From Manduca sexta (taxonomy: Eukaryota > Arthropoda > Insecta > Lepidoptera > Sphingidae), in the NCBI RefSeq assembly GCF_014839805.1, contig NC_051117.1:5022001-5086000 (forward strand): a stretch of DNA of 64,000 bases, read 5' to 3'. The notes below the pieces were generated by a model that worked only from the letters and a program-made list of their open reading frames with translations, had not been told where the DNA came from and did not search any database. Below, piece by piece: positions 36,611 to 49,125 of this stretch. Within the stretch, counting starts at the first letter, position 1. The number at the start of each line of letters is the position of its first letter. The translations under genes were made by a program, and so were the position numbers.

Positions 36611-38799
36611 AATAACATGATATGAAATACTTTTCAAAGTGACCGGTATTCAGACAAATAAATGCCATGAAACCGAGCAGATCACAGCTTAGTATTCCTC
36701 GTTTCTGTTTCTTGGAGTAAGATATTTTTTTTTTCAAACACTAACAGTAAAATATAAGTATGATGATTATAGAGTAAATTAATTTGCACAACATTCTGTG
36801 CTTATAATAACGAGTGCTAAATTGTTATTTCGCACGAATGTAGATGGTAACTATTGGGTGGTGCTTCACGGAGCACGTAATACGTGCAACAGAGCGTATT
36901 GTTTTAAGACGCTGAGAAAAAAGGAAATTAAAAAGATATACATGTCTGCTTTATGGTTTCCGTTAGTTTACGAGTTAAGTGAAGTATATTGTACCATGCC
37001 GGTAGAAGTTCGTTGAAATCAATATAAGTTGCGAATGCCGATTTTTTCTTTATTGTCACATTATCGCTATAAATTGGGTATAATCATTTTTCCAGTCATA
37101 ATAGCTACTTTCTCGCTATCCAAAATTGATTCAAACGGACTAAAGCATTAATACTGCATTTCCGACTTTGAAACACTACTAGTTACCGTAGTTATTACCG
37201 AACCATTTATAACCAGTTCAATTGTATATTCATAACAAAACATTCAAATGACCACTGCATCACGAGTAACGGAATTTCACGGTGGCTCGTTCTAAAAGTT
37301 TGGTGAACTTGTCACGCTGTTTGATTGTTGCATTATCAAACAATATGCGCGCATGAGTTCATTGTTTACGTGATAAAACATATGTCAGTTGATGGACATG
37401 CGTGTTGTCCTATTGTTGCAAACTGTTCCACTGTCAAATGATTGTGATCTTCATTTCGATAAGGCTATTGTGCAGAACGACCTAGTGGGGTAAATTAATT
37501 TTTCCAAAATTGCGTTAGTTCTGATATCAATAATTTCGATGCATTTATAAACTTATTCAAAGTTTCGATTCCTACAATCACTACGACCATTAATTTTAAA
37601 AAGAAATAAAATATTAACAACCTTATTACATTTTTAACTGAGAAATACTGTTGTCATATACACATGCTATTACGCTTTATCCTCCCATGAAACATGAACG
37701 GAAACCCATTTCACACAATAGAAACCGGCCAAATCAATAGAAATTTAATTAAAACAAAAACAAACGGTAACACGACAGAACAAAACACAGATTACGTATT
37801 TGGCACGCGTGTACAATCGTCAATCGCGCAGCAAAAACGTAAAAGATGTAGTTTTTATTACATCGTGAGCACAAAAACTATACAGTAAGTTTTTGTTACG
37901 ATACACCAGAGTCTTGGTACACATCGCATGCTAAAGTTATGTTGGCACGAGCTGGTGATGGGTTGTATAGTGACAAAAATGTTGACAACTCGCATGCCTA
38001 AAAGAGCATTGGATATGCTCACTGCCAAATAATGATGGCGTATAAACCATTAGAATATTCTGACCGATTCTTATCTGAATAGGAAGTAGTTTTAAAAATG
38101 CTGAAATCCGTATTGCCTTATTACTGATAGTATTTTAATGGTAATTTAGTAGTAAGAATTCATCATTACAATTATCTTTATACGAAAGAGATGAGAGCAT
38201 CTAGATGAGGTAAAGTAAAATATTCTAATTTATACGGTAAAATCAATTGTGTAAGGTTGGAATTTAAAAAGCATTTATTCATTACACGCGTTAGTGACGG
38301 CTACAATTTATAGTTACAAGTCTATGTACAAAACTAACATAGTACCTACTACTGACATTGATCTTATTTACTCGAACCTCCAAAATCATGTTTGATTAAT
38401 ACATTTGCATCACAGATGCCGTGATCTCATCCACATTACATAAGTGGCTTTGTAAATTGATGTTAAACTCAACATCCTCTGGTTTTGCCACTAGTTCTGT
38501 ATATTTTTAAGGTCACGCGATGTTATGGTTGGTCAATATTATTTCTGTTATCTTTATAGTTTAGATGTTTATTTAAAAGTTGTGGTAAAATAGTTGCGTT
38601 TCAGTTTTACGTCGGCACTAAACTGACGCTATTTATTTTATATATAGCGAAATAATATTTTTATTTACATAAACATCGAAGGCTGCCTATGCATCAAGGA
38701 ATCCGTATCGTCATTGGAAATCCGACTTCAACTGTCTCGTCCTAATTGTCATTTTCCTTTGTTTAATTATTTCCATAATTGTAAAATGTTATGGACTAG

Positions 38800-39299
38800 N
38801 NNNNNNNNNNNNNNNNNNNNNNNNNNNNNNNNNNNNNNNNNNNNNNNNNNNNNNNNNNNNNNNNNNNNNNNNNNNNNNNNNNNNNNNNNNNNNNNNNNNN
38901 NNNNNNNNNNNNNNNNNNNNNNNNNNNNNNNNNNNNNNNNNNNNNNNNNNNNNNNNNNNNNNNNNNNNNNNNNNNNNNNNNNNNNNNNNNNNNNNNNNNN
39001 NNNNNNNNNNNNNNNNNNNNNNNNNNNNNNNNNNNNNNNNNNNNNNNNNNNNNNNNNNNNNNNNNNNNNNNNNNNNNNNNNNNNNNNNNNNNNNNNNNNN
39101 NNNNNNNNNNNNNNNNNNNNNNNNNNNNNNNNNNNNNNNNNNNNNNNNNNNNNNNNNNNNNNNNNNNNNNNNNNNNNNNNNNNNNNNNNNNNNNNNNNNN
39201 NNNNNNNNNNNNNNNNNNNNNNNNNNNNNNNNNNNNNNNNNNNNNNNNNNNNNNNNNNNNNNNNNNNNNNNNNNNNNNNNNNNNNNNNNNNNNNNNNNN
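38800..39299. other. assembly gap, 500 N
   Basis: Exactly 500 unknown bases, the usual placeholder length, so the true size is not known. The gap removes the 3' part and donor of the exon starting at 39465. Confidence 0.99.
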
Positions 39300-39465
39300 A
39301 CGAAAATAATATACCATCGTCGTTCGACTTGATGCACTGTAAACACGACACTAGTTTTTTCTTTTTCACTTTTTCCTTGTCATTTTTCGGCTTTCCATTC
39401 GGCACATCTTTCTTTTTCACATCGTCATTTTTCGTTTTATTTTTGCTGTGTTTCACGACACCCAT
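39300..39465 (-). CDS. candidate alternative first coding exon, lysine-rich, cut by gap
   Basis: The frame starts at ATG 39465 (MGVVKHSKNKTKNDDVKKKD..) and stays open for 55 codons into the assembly gap. Residues are dominated by K, N and D, then LVSCLQCIKSNDDG. The AT-rich flanks change to a CpG-rich block immediately upstream (39480-39680), as expected for a promoter and 5' UTR. No known domain. Its position inside the long intron of the - strand ankyrin makes an alternative ankyrin N-terminus the simplest idea; a separate nested gene is also possible. Confidence 0.55.
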
Positions 39466-39469
39466 TTTC

Positions 39470-39690
39470 GCGCGCGAATTTTTTTTTTGTTCAAAACGTT
39501 TGTGTCGCGCGTTGCAGATGCGCGTTCGGTAACTAGTGTTGGACTAGCAACGCTAACTGCATTGGTGTGCGAGCGAGGGAACACTGGCCGCCAGTCGGTG
39601 CCCCGTGGTGTCTGCTCCGCGCGGCTCCGAGCGACGTGGACGATCGCAACGCACAAGCAGTATTAGTCTAAGGTGCGCCGTGAGCTCACT
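39470..39690 (-). promoter_or_regulatory. CpG-rich candidate promoter / 5' UTR
   Basis: A block with many CG dinucleotides (gcgcgcgaa, tgtcgcgcgttgcag, ctccgcgcggctccgagcgac) in an AT-rich intron, directly upstream of ATG 39465 on the - strand. No TATA box seen. The start site is not determined. Confidence 0.4.
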
Positions 39691-41990
39691 CGTCCGCCAA
39701 ATCGGGATGCCCGTTTGGGAATCAAGGCCAATATGCGGATTAATATTCCGTATGTGAACAATTCCTAAACGCAATGTTAATTTCACCCAATTATTATTTC
39801 GGACGGGGACCGTATTCCGGTGTGAAATTACGTACACTGTTACGGGGCTCGATTTTGTCGGATGTTTCGGTAACAATAATATTGATGGCATATGAATGAA
39901 CTGACACCATAATGTCTATCGGAGCTTGTCTCGCTTTTATTATTGTAATGAAGAAATGTTTATAACACCGTCAGGCGTCAGATTGGGAGCACGCAACACA
40001 TTTACTGATGAAAACGACCTTCACTGGGTGCAAATAGGAGCCAAAGAAAATTCAATCGATTTTCTTATCCATTAATGTTTACGAGTGACGACTAATCGTA
40101 AATGAATTGATTGTTCAATAGAGCTGATCAATAACTAGATTTAATTGCTTCCATCAAGTCGTATTTAGATATTCTGATTTTATAACTACAGATGTATAAC
40201 CAGATACCTGCAAAGAATTCAGAAGTAATCTGAAGTGGTGGTTCAAAAGAATCTATATCCGGCACAGTAATCAATAGTTTAGACCCGGCCACATAATTAT
40301 AGCACGGGCAGCCATAGCATCAAGGGCGGTCTATCTCTTTATACATAATACTGTTGTCTGAGAGCCAGTAACTATGAGAAAGGCACGATCTTAAATCAGT
40401 TTAATTGTGCGCAGTTGCCTGAAATATTGTCATCTATAATTATTTACTTGCTAAGTAATAAAGGTAATTGCATACGAAATTATAATGAAAAATAAACAGG
40501 CATTATTTTTTTACTTAACATTAATACAAGAAATAGTATCCTGGATTGAAAAAAAAACCTTTATTCAGAGAAATTTTTTAAATCAACTCTGGGCGGTTTG
40601 GTAACCACTATGAAATCGGTAAAACTCAGATAGCAGCCCTGAATTTACGTGTATCATGAATCATGGCACTTAATTGCTTATTCTTTTGTTAATAAACTAA
40701 TGTATTATTAATGAGTGAACAAGGTGTTATTATGTATATAGTATTATGCTAATCAATTACTAACAAGCGCATTGATTCAAAATACAAATGTGGGTCAACA
40801 TGATTCTTCATGGTGTTTTCATTCTTATGGCTTAGCCCTAAGAATTTATGTGTAATTTAAAGGACATGTTTCTTATGTTAGTGCCGAAACGAAAAATATG
40901 AGATAGATTGAGCAATATCACTATGACTTACTTTTTTACCAAAAATATTTGTTATTTACTGAAATGTTAGTTTACCTAATCATTTATGTTGATGTAGTTA
41001 TTTATAAATATTTTTATGAATGATTTCCATTTTAAAACATATTTACAGCTACTTCACAAATTGCTTACTATTTGTTACATAAAACATCTCGCACACTCAA
41101 ACATGGTTAGCTCTTAGACAAACCACGTAACAGTAGTCAAGGAGACGCGTGACTAACGTCCATAAGTCTCACAACTGTTACTGTTACTATATCTAGATAT
41201 CATCAGGAACTGATGTTCAATTAACACTATGGAATCGTGATTTTTGATACTTGCGAATTATCATAAATATATTAGAGAACTTTCGTAAATGTCTCTTGCA
41301 AATACTTGATGTTACATTTCGGCTGATCGGCGTGTTTCTTTACCATTTCAATATATGAAAAAATAGATCTGTCAAGGTTAAAATAATTCTCTCTAGCTAA
41401 ATTAATGTTAACTTTATATTGTAATCGATATCCTTTTAAATAAGTGGCATACATTCAACAATTGATATCAAAGCTATAATAAAATCTACACCAAATAACA
41501 GACGATAATAACATAAAACTAGTACCAAAACGTATTTCGCTACAAATAAGTTTGACAGCATTTTTTGCCACTCCGAAAAATAAAGGAAACTACCTCATTC
41601 AGCCAAATGCCGCCTGTAAGACAACGTCTACATTACCCAAATTAGGTAATACGCTTTAAATACCAGGTCGAATCGCCTGACCTTTCTCAAAGTTCATGTC
41701 TAGATAAAGTACTCAGGAAAGGCATTAAATTCTCTGCATTTCCGTACGTCTATCGGTTGGATGGCCGCTTTAGAATTCTAATGGCAATACACATTCCATG
41801 ACTGTTATGTTGGTATTTGCTGACATAAAAAAATCTTGACAAATTAACAGGAGAAGCATCAAGCAGCCAATTGGGAAAATCGGGAAGAAAAATTTGCGAA
41901 TTCGACACGTTCCTCTCACAATGTTAACCCACGTCTCTTATGTCTGTAGGATTTTGGCAAAGGCTTAACAAATCGATTGTTTATATTACA
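39691..41990. other. intronic/intergenic, nothing firm
   Basis: AT-rich sequence. A 60-codon frame on - at 41272-41454 (..ARENYFNLDRSIFSYIEMV..) looks protein-like but I do not recognise it and find no flanking exon. Confidence 0.4.
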
Positions 41991-42002
41991 AAATAAACAT
42001 AA

Positions 42003-42038
<36 letters not shown>

Positions 42039-42050
42039 TTATGTTTATTT
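41991..42050. repeat. perfect 60-bp palindrome
   Basis: Arms of 30 bp, aaataaacataaatacat followed by an AT dinucleotide run, mirrored exactly with no spacer. Directly abuts a second perfect palindrome at 42051. Confidence 0.95.
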
Positions 42051-42092
42051 AATTTTGCATATCATATATATATATATATGATATGCAAAATT
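42051..42092. repeat. perfect 42-bp palindrome
   Basis: Arms of 21 bp, aattttgcatatcatatata plus one base, mirrored exactly around an AT dinucleotide run. Adjacent, without a gap, to the 60-bp palindrome. Confidence 0.95.
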
Positions 42093-43721
42093 CAACATAT
42101 GCCATTTCGTCTGTTGTCGGTAATTTCTAAACTGTTTGTGCCGTGGAAAACTATTTATTGAATGGATGTGAGAAGTTTTTATAGAAAGCAAGTACACATT
42201 GTGCTGAGTTACACATTTGTTGAACTGCGGTTTCGAATAATGGACTCTACAAGAAACAGTTCCCAAGCAATGTGTAGATGTTTATATTTCTTTTTGTAAA
42301 TGAGTCTTCAGGATAAGAGAGAGCGGATTAGATATTATGAAATATTCAATAAACAGCAAGATAATTTATCCTTTGCGCAATGAAAGGCAATGCGCCAAGT
42401 TGGGTTATATTAATTATTGGAAGAAGGACTACTCAAAGCTTTATTATGTAAGTATTACCTATTGTTCAGTAGTAACTCGACTTTATAAATTCAGCCGTAA
42501 TTGACCTAGGGTTTAAAATAATTTATATTTAAGGGCCTATATAGATAACGTAATACGAAAACGCGTTTTTAGTGCGCACTATTCTGCGTAAAAGTACGCA
42601 CTCAACGTTTACTTTTCATTTTGAATCGTCATCAGCGCGTTTAAAATATATTTGCTTAAATACAATGTAATAATAATTTATAGTATAGGAATAGTATGCC
42701 ACCTTAGTGCTAATCAAAATTATAGGTTAGAATGACATAACGAAAGCTATAGACACTTATTTCGAATTACTTTCTATTATTGTAAGGACGGCCGGGTAAA
42801 TGGCGCAGTGACATGCGAATGACGACATAATGACTAACACTGGCTTTCATTGAGACACGTTTATTTATATCTTTACTAAAATATACTAGAATTACGTGGC
42901 AATGATGCTGTTGATTTTTATAAGAGTAATTATATAATTGATTATAAAAATATTACTTTAGTGTTTCCAATTCCATTTTGGAATAAAAATGAAACGATAT
43001 GGGAGTTTTGTAATATTAGTAAGATTCTCTGCATTTTTAGATAAGGAAAACTTACCTATATCATAACATAATGGCCTTAGTTTTACATAACTATATGAAA
43101 TAAACAGCATTTAATAGTACTGATCGACTGTTCTCCAACAAGACAGAATTTACTAAAACATTTTGCACGGAAAGGAAATATTATAAACCGTGCAATAATT
43201 TATGCGATAAATAACGCCCGCAGAAGGTAATTTTAATGTCAAAAGTGTTTTATGGACAACCTTTGAATGTTTTTGTATCTATTTATTTGTGTTAAAGTTT
43301 AGGTTTTTATGGCAGTTTGATTTTGTCATTATTTTATGAATATTCAAGCGATTTTCCACTATAATAACATAGATTGAGTCAGCGTGAATTAATAAATATC
43401 TTCATATTACTTTAGTGCCATTTTAGCTTGTCTCGTAATCGTCGAAAAAAAACAAAAATAAGACCGCGTAATAGATATTTCTGTAGATTTAGATATTATT
43501 ATGTTGTAATATATTTTTCCTTCTATATTTTGTCTGATTCTCTACATGACCACGTTTAAATATTTCTATACATATGATATTTTACAGAACACATTTCTTA
43601 TTCATCCCCAATGCTTATGCCTCTTTCGATGGTTGGCAGCTCGCCCAGATCTCCCCTGGCAGTTTGTTTTGGATGGTTCATTGGCCTCCAAAAAGAATAA
43701 TAATCCTTTCATATTATAAAA

Positions 43722-43955
43722 CAAAATTCCTCGCGTATGTCTGTCTAAACACGATTAACTCAAAAACTACCAAACAGATTTCAATTAAAGGTATTTATGT
43801 ATTTCAAGACCCTGGGAAGGGCATAGTGTTTTGGTATTGATGTATTTTAAGACCCTGGGAAGGACACAGAGTGATTTATCAAGAGAAAATATATAGCAGA
43901 ACTTTTATCCCGGAAAATCTCATACACACGTACAAAGCCGCGAGCAAAATATAGT
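43722..43955. repeat. dispersed lepidopteran repeat tail
   Basis: Contains aacacgattaactcaaaaac, two copies of agaccctgggaag(g) and ttatcccggaaaatctcata, then aaagccgcgagcaaaa. These blocks recur across lepidopteran genomes. The piece around 43800-43862 is duplicated. Confidence 0.55.
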
Positions 43956-44619
43956 TAGCATATTCAATATGGCTCCGAAGATATGTCAATTCATTGATCC
44001 ATAGGATAAATGTCAGGAGCGAGGAGTTCGTAGTATCACTGACCCCAATCCATGTCAGGCTAACGAGCGCCGACGCTTGACGTCTAGGATTAGCGGATGA
44101 ACGTGCTTCAAACATTCATTACGCTGTTATTCATTCATATGGATCTTACGTCTGTTAATATTGGGAGATCTTTAGGGTCTATTTGCTTTATTTTGCCTTC
44201 AAGCAACGGTATTCAGTGATAGCTAGGGGAATGTAGCCAGTGTAACTAAGGGTTGTGTTGATAAATCAATCTCAACTTTGAGTAGGATCTCAAGTATACA
44301 TTTAATGTATTGAATTATTTATTAACAAAGCTAAATTCGTAGTTTAAGAGCTTGTTTGATAAGTAAAACTCAGCTATTAAAATCCGTGATACTGTGATTT
44401 ACGACATTATTTTAATGAATGTTAAGAGCGTTTACGTGCCGCGCGTGAAGTCAACTATAGGTAATTCTTCGCAAAATTCACTCACACAGAGCCGTTGCGT
44501 AGCTGTGTGCGTAGAGTTAGCGCGTCGGCTATCTTTATAGTCAGACCAACCAATTTTGATCTTTTCGCTTTAATTATCTAATTGGAATGTAACTTATGAT
44601 TTATGAATTTATGATAAAT

Positions 44620-44654
44620 GATGAATTCTATTATTAAATATATTAGAATTCATC
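44620..44654. repeat. 11-bp inverted repeat (gatgaattcta)
   Basis: Arms gatgaattcta and tagaattcatc are perfect, with a 13-base AT-only loop. Confidence 0.7.
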
Positions 44655-44757
44655 ATGAAATAGTTTATATGTATCATTTTGTAATTTAAAAAAAAAAATA
44701 AACATTTTTAACAAATTTTAACGGCAATTGTACAAATTGTTATTTTCACTTTTTTTT

Positions 44758-44794
44758 AAATGCAAATGCTTAAAAAATTTAAGCATTTGCATTT
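44758..44794. repeat. 17-bp inverted repeat, 3-base loop
   Basis: Perfect arms aaatgcaaatgcttaaa and its reverse complement, separated by aaa. Confidence 0.9.
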
Positions 44795-45229
44795 AGAAAG
44801 TACCCTTTAGTAAAGTGGAGCTCGTCATGAAACCGAAAGATAGGCACCAGAACTCCGTAATCAGACAGTAAATCAAGAAAATTACTGTGCTACGATGTTT
44901 ATAATGGACCACATAATTACTCCATAGATCTGCAGTTTTTAATATTGAACGTATTGAAAGTTTAAATTAAGTCATTAGAAATTACATATTGGAATTTATA
45001 TTTTGAGTCAGTATGTAATGAGATGTCATTTTTAGGTGTATAACTAAAAAGTGAGAAATAAAAGACTTCTTTTTTCGGAAGTTGGTTATATTTTTTGGAC
45101 AGTTTTTTTTAATAGGTATTGCTTCTCAGTGACATCGATCATCAATCGATCGATTGTACATCCATGTATAACAATTTACCAGTTTTGTATCCATAGTTTT
45201 GAATAATATTTGCGACACACGACGAAGCA

Positions 45230-45640
45230 AAATAGTTGGTTCTGTACTTTTTTACCAACAGCAGTCAGCTATGACTGTAAGCATTGGAATACCGTCTTTT
45301 ACATCGCCACAGGCAACATCTTTATCAGTTTCTTCCCTAGCGGCCTCTTGCATCCTGTCCTCTGCAACTAATTTCAATCATTTAGCTAACTCGTCGTAAC
45401 ATTTCATGTAAACATTTTGCGTTAATATTGGTAAATCTATGGAAGCTAACTGTTCGTTTAAATTTGATCTACCAACTCCAGTCATCATAGCTCCATTCAC
45501 AGTTCCACGATATACGTCCATACTATCAGTATATCTCTTAGCGCTTAAATAGCTTAAATTCCATATTGCACATATTACACTTCATTAAAAATGTTGACTG
45601 CAAGCAAACATTATTCTCTTTCAATAGTTGTAAATGTTCG
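45230..45640 (-). pseudogene. degraded Mutator-like transposase fragment
   Basis: On -, the frame reads NGAMMTGVGRSNLNEQLASI, then QNVYMKCYDELAK with an in-frame stop, then MQEAAREE and KDGIPMLTVIADCCW with another stop. It resembles the animal Mutator-type transposase domain (NG.M.TG.G....L...L, then DG.P...VIAD..W). Upstream lies a cysteine pair segment CNMCNMEFKLF. Stops in frame and the absence of an intact open frame mark it as a relic. Confidence 0.6.
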
Positions 45641-46677
45641 ATACTACAATTTGTTGCTCTGTTGTGGTTATTGAGTGTTTTAATTTGATTCAAAAAATAT
45701 TGAAATCTATAATTTTGCGGCTTTTAATAACCTTATTTATTTTGAGTGTAATATCAGGCTCGATTACCTAAAAATTAAAAAATATATATAGAATATACTA
45801 TTATTGTTATCGAAGTTTACGCAAACACTACATACTTAAGTAAAACTGCATATGGATCTAGACGCGTTTAATTTATACAAGTATAATGGCGCCGAAACCT
45901 GTACAGGGATAAAGTAATATGTAAAATTGATGTGAGCGTGTAAACCTAAACTAGCCCAAATAGTTAAGAAGATGGGTATACTAACTACTACTAGTAGTTT
46001 TATTCACTAGCTACATAAATTACCAAATCCCTTATTTCTAAGGTTCAAAGAGGAGAAAGATATAGGATTCCGTCTCTCGTCACTTGAATTTTCTTAACAG
46101 TGCGCACCAGTGAACACAAAAACCTTGTTATTTTAAAGTAAGCGTACCTATGCATTATGCAAAAAAATCAGCCAAATGCGAGTTGGACTCGCGCACTGAG
46201 TAATTTGGCGAGTTGTAAACGTTTTGACAACGGGACAGCAAAGTGATTCTATAAGGCTAAGAACTCATGAAGCGGTTTTTACTCGCGCCCGCCGTGGTTG
46301 AGAAACGGCTGTTTTATTTCCAAACTCATGACGATCGGAGATCTGTGCGATTTGTAACCGCCGCGGTTCCGATTATGTCCTGCAAACTTGGCGAGCGATT
46401 ATCGCAAGGCGGGCGGTTACAAGATGGACAGTTAACGGTCAGTTGAGTTCCAGAACGCCATGGACACATATCAGAAACGATCACGATGGAGGAAAATGGC
46501 GTCGGATTTCTGTAACCACCCCTCCCCTACCGACTACTGCAGTTGCCAACCTACTAACCACAGAGCGCGCTGGTGCTACCGTGGCCCGCACGATTCTACT
46601 AGTTGGCCGCCAATACAGCGGGTACCGCATACAACCGCGCACGCCGCGGGCGTAAAACGAGTTTTGAAATGTGCGTT

Positions 46678-47628
46678 TAGTCCATTGAAATGTTACAAAT
46701 TAAGGACCGAATATTGCATTTCTTGGAGGACACAATTTTATTTTTGGGCCATGTGTGGGGGGTCAATAGAAACTTAACCTCAAGTTTGTGGGGTCGCTAC
46801 CATTGTCCCCCGGCCGCCATCTTGGAAAAAGGGGTGAAAACTCTTTTTTCGAGATATCTCGGAAACTATACGTCTTACAAAAATTTTGTGAAGCCATAAT
46901 TTGTAGCAAAATGTTTTGCCTGCAAATATGTTTTTTTTCTCCTTTATCCCCAAATGTTAACTCATACCTTTTCTACCTGCATAACATTCGATAAGTTTAA
47001 TTTGGTAACTTTTATGGCAAAGAAAAGAGTTAGGAATAAATAAGTAAAGTTGTACGAATTTAACAAAAAAATTGTAATAATATATTTACAATAAAAAAAA
47101 AAAAACAAAAATAAGTTAAACATTTTGTTTCGACCGGATTCTCATGAGCATTGACGAACCCGGTAAACTTTGGAGCGCTGTAACAGCGTTTTAAATGAAT
47201 GAAATAAAAAAAAATTATAGGGAGCAATTTTCCTCAAAAGATCATTTACAAGTTAGTTTGAGGTAATTTTTTTGCAAAATGTAAAAAAAAAAGTTATAGA
47301 GTAAAAAAGAAAACTTTTATAAACATTTTCTCACAATTTGCTTATAACTTCTTTAATTTTTAATTTAGGGCAAAAAGTTATATAAACATATTTGTAGGCA
47401 AAACAATTTGCTACAAATTATGACTTTACAAAATTTATGTAAGACGCATAGTTTCCGAGATATCGCGAAAAAGTGTTTTCACCCCTTTTCCATGATGGCG
47501 GCCAGGGGGACAAGGGGGGCGACCCCACAAACTTGAGATTAAGCTTCTATTGACCCCCCACACATGTCCTAAAAATAAAATTGGGTCCTCTAAAAAATAC
47601 AAAGCTCATGTAACATTTCAATGGGCTA
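46678..47628. mobile_element. long foldback element
   Basis: Arms 46678-46935 and 47386-47628 are inverted copies, sharing ccattgaaatgttaca, atgtgtggggggtcaatag, ctcaagtttgtggggtcgc, gatatctcggaaactat and ttgttttgcctacaaatat. The spacer is about 450 bp, AT-rich, with a short gttctcatgagcattgac-like segment. No coding capacity, so non-autonomous. Confidence 0.8.
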
Positions 47629-48927
47629 ATTGTTTTTAGCTTAAGGTTCCATTTTTTTCTTTCGCGTAACTGTTGCTCAAGTGTTTAATGAGTAAAAAAA
47701 GCAACAACCATAACTACAGATGCATATTATAACATTAGTACATCAATCTTTTAGCTTTTGCTTTAGCCGAATTTTCAGCGTTGTTGCGTTTCCTTTTCTT
47801 GCCTAGAAATAGCTTTACTTCCCATTGTGTCTGAAATATAATAATATAATAATAATTTATAGTAACTACTAAAATGATTGTCACTCATTAAAGAAAAAAT
47901 ATTTTTCTTACTAAAGTACTAAGATGTGGCAATCACTGTATACACGTGACTATTTTTTCTACGCACAGCAAAGGCCAACTGGAGTCCGGCCGGAGCGACG
48001 AGCGATACGTCCTCTCTCTAGAAAGCCTCAAGGCGGACTAATTTGAAACGATTTGTGCGTTGCATTTTATAGTGGTATTTAAAATATTTATAGAAAAATA
48101 ACAGAACTTATTTTGTTGAATTTTTAAATTGTATGTTTTAAGGAGATGTTCTTCTATTATAGTAATCCAATATTATATTCAATTAAGTAAGATATAGTGA
48201 TAAAAAAAAATCATTTAAATGACCAACATTTCTGAAATTTTCGAATTCTTTGAATTTTTATTTCTCATGAATTAAACATAAAAAGATATTTTTTTCTCTA
48301 CTAACTTTTTTCTTCAGGATCTTTTTAGTTAGATAAAAATAACATATTGTTATGTTCCTTAGTGGTTTAAGATATTTTGAGCTTCGAAATAGACGTTCGA
48401 AGCGCAAATTTGAAAACCTCTGTTCAGTTTTCATTAAATAATTTACAAATACTCAATAAATCTAAAAATGTTCTCTACTAACTTTTTAGACAACAAAATT
48501 TTCTATAATAATTACTAATTCATATGTTTTCAAAATAATGTTTTGATGGATATTATCTCCTTCGAAAAGTGCTGTTTTTGAGACATACGGCGCGCGGATG
48601 CGTAAACGCTCTTAATCAGAGTTTATTATATAGCGACAATCCTAAGATACTGACATTAATTTGACAGAGTCTCAGCGAAAGTAACTTGCATTTTATTAAT
48701 ATGGCCCTAACGCATTATGAGATTAAACATAGAATGTACATTGCGACGAGTAGTGCAGTCCTATTGTAATACTGTATTTTTTATTGCAACAGAATGACAA
48801 CACGAGGATGCCAGTCGCGTGATGGTATGAAATACCGACCGCCCATAATCACTGTAGCACCATCCAGAACATTGGATTAAAAAGTAAGCACTGTATCACA
48901 GTCCATTTTTAGGTTATGTTAGAAAAA
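47629..48927. other. no feature recognised
   Basis: AT-rich sequence between two repeats. Nothing with coding, RNA or repeat signature that I can name. Confidence 0.4.
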
Positions 48928-49125
48928 CTAATCTACCCACTTTTCGCCAAGTGTGTTCCGTCTCATAATATGACAGGGAGCGAGCCTATCGCCATATCAG
49001 GCACAAATTCTAGACTCCGGGCTGATACTGAGCAGAAAATTCCAAATACCACTTTGCTCGACCCGGGACTCGAACCCAGGACCTCAGAGTGCCGCCGTAT
49101 CGTACCATGCCATACCATGCTTTTT
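48928..49125 (-). mobile_element. tRNA-like SINE, best copy in window
   Basis: Contains tacccacttttcgcc, ttccgtctcataatatgaca, gagcctatcgccatatcagg and the B-box region cgacccgggactcgaaccca, which is GGTTCGAGTCCCGG on the - strand. That orients the element on - and supports a tRNA-derived SINE. Confidence 0.75.

Larger units (their letters stand above)
28563..38799 (-). other. long upstream ankyrin intron, part 1
   Basis: No exon of a recognised gene. Contents I can support: a small GC-rich inverted element at 29645-29748, a MITE at 30243-30746, a weak candidate first exon near 31508-31560, a tandem duplication at 36251-36610, and an oligo-A run near 35871. The rest is AT-rich sequence with spurious short frames. 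Confidence 0.5.

Noticed and set aside
38714..39532. Long frames crossing the N gap
   Set aside because: Their length comes from unknown bases. Only the - strand start at 39465 has independent support.
41272..41454. 60-codon - strand frame (ARENYFNLDRSIFSYIE..)
   Set aside because: Composition is protein-like, but no family was recognised and there is no supporting exon or repeat, so not called as a gene.
42001..42085. AT dinucleotide runs as ordinary microsatellites
   Set aside because: The flanking unique arms are perfectly mirrored, so palindrome is the better description than simple repeat.
46443..46777. GC-rich + strand frames next to the foldback element
   Set aside because: Overlapping frames in repeat-like GC-rich DNA; the sequence runs into a noncoding foldback arm.
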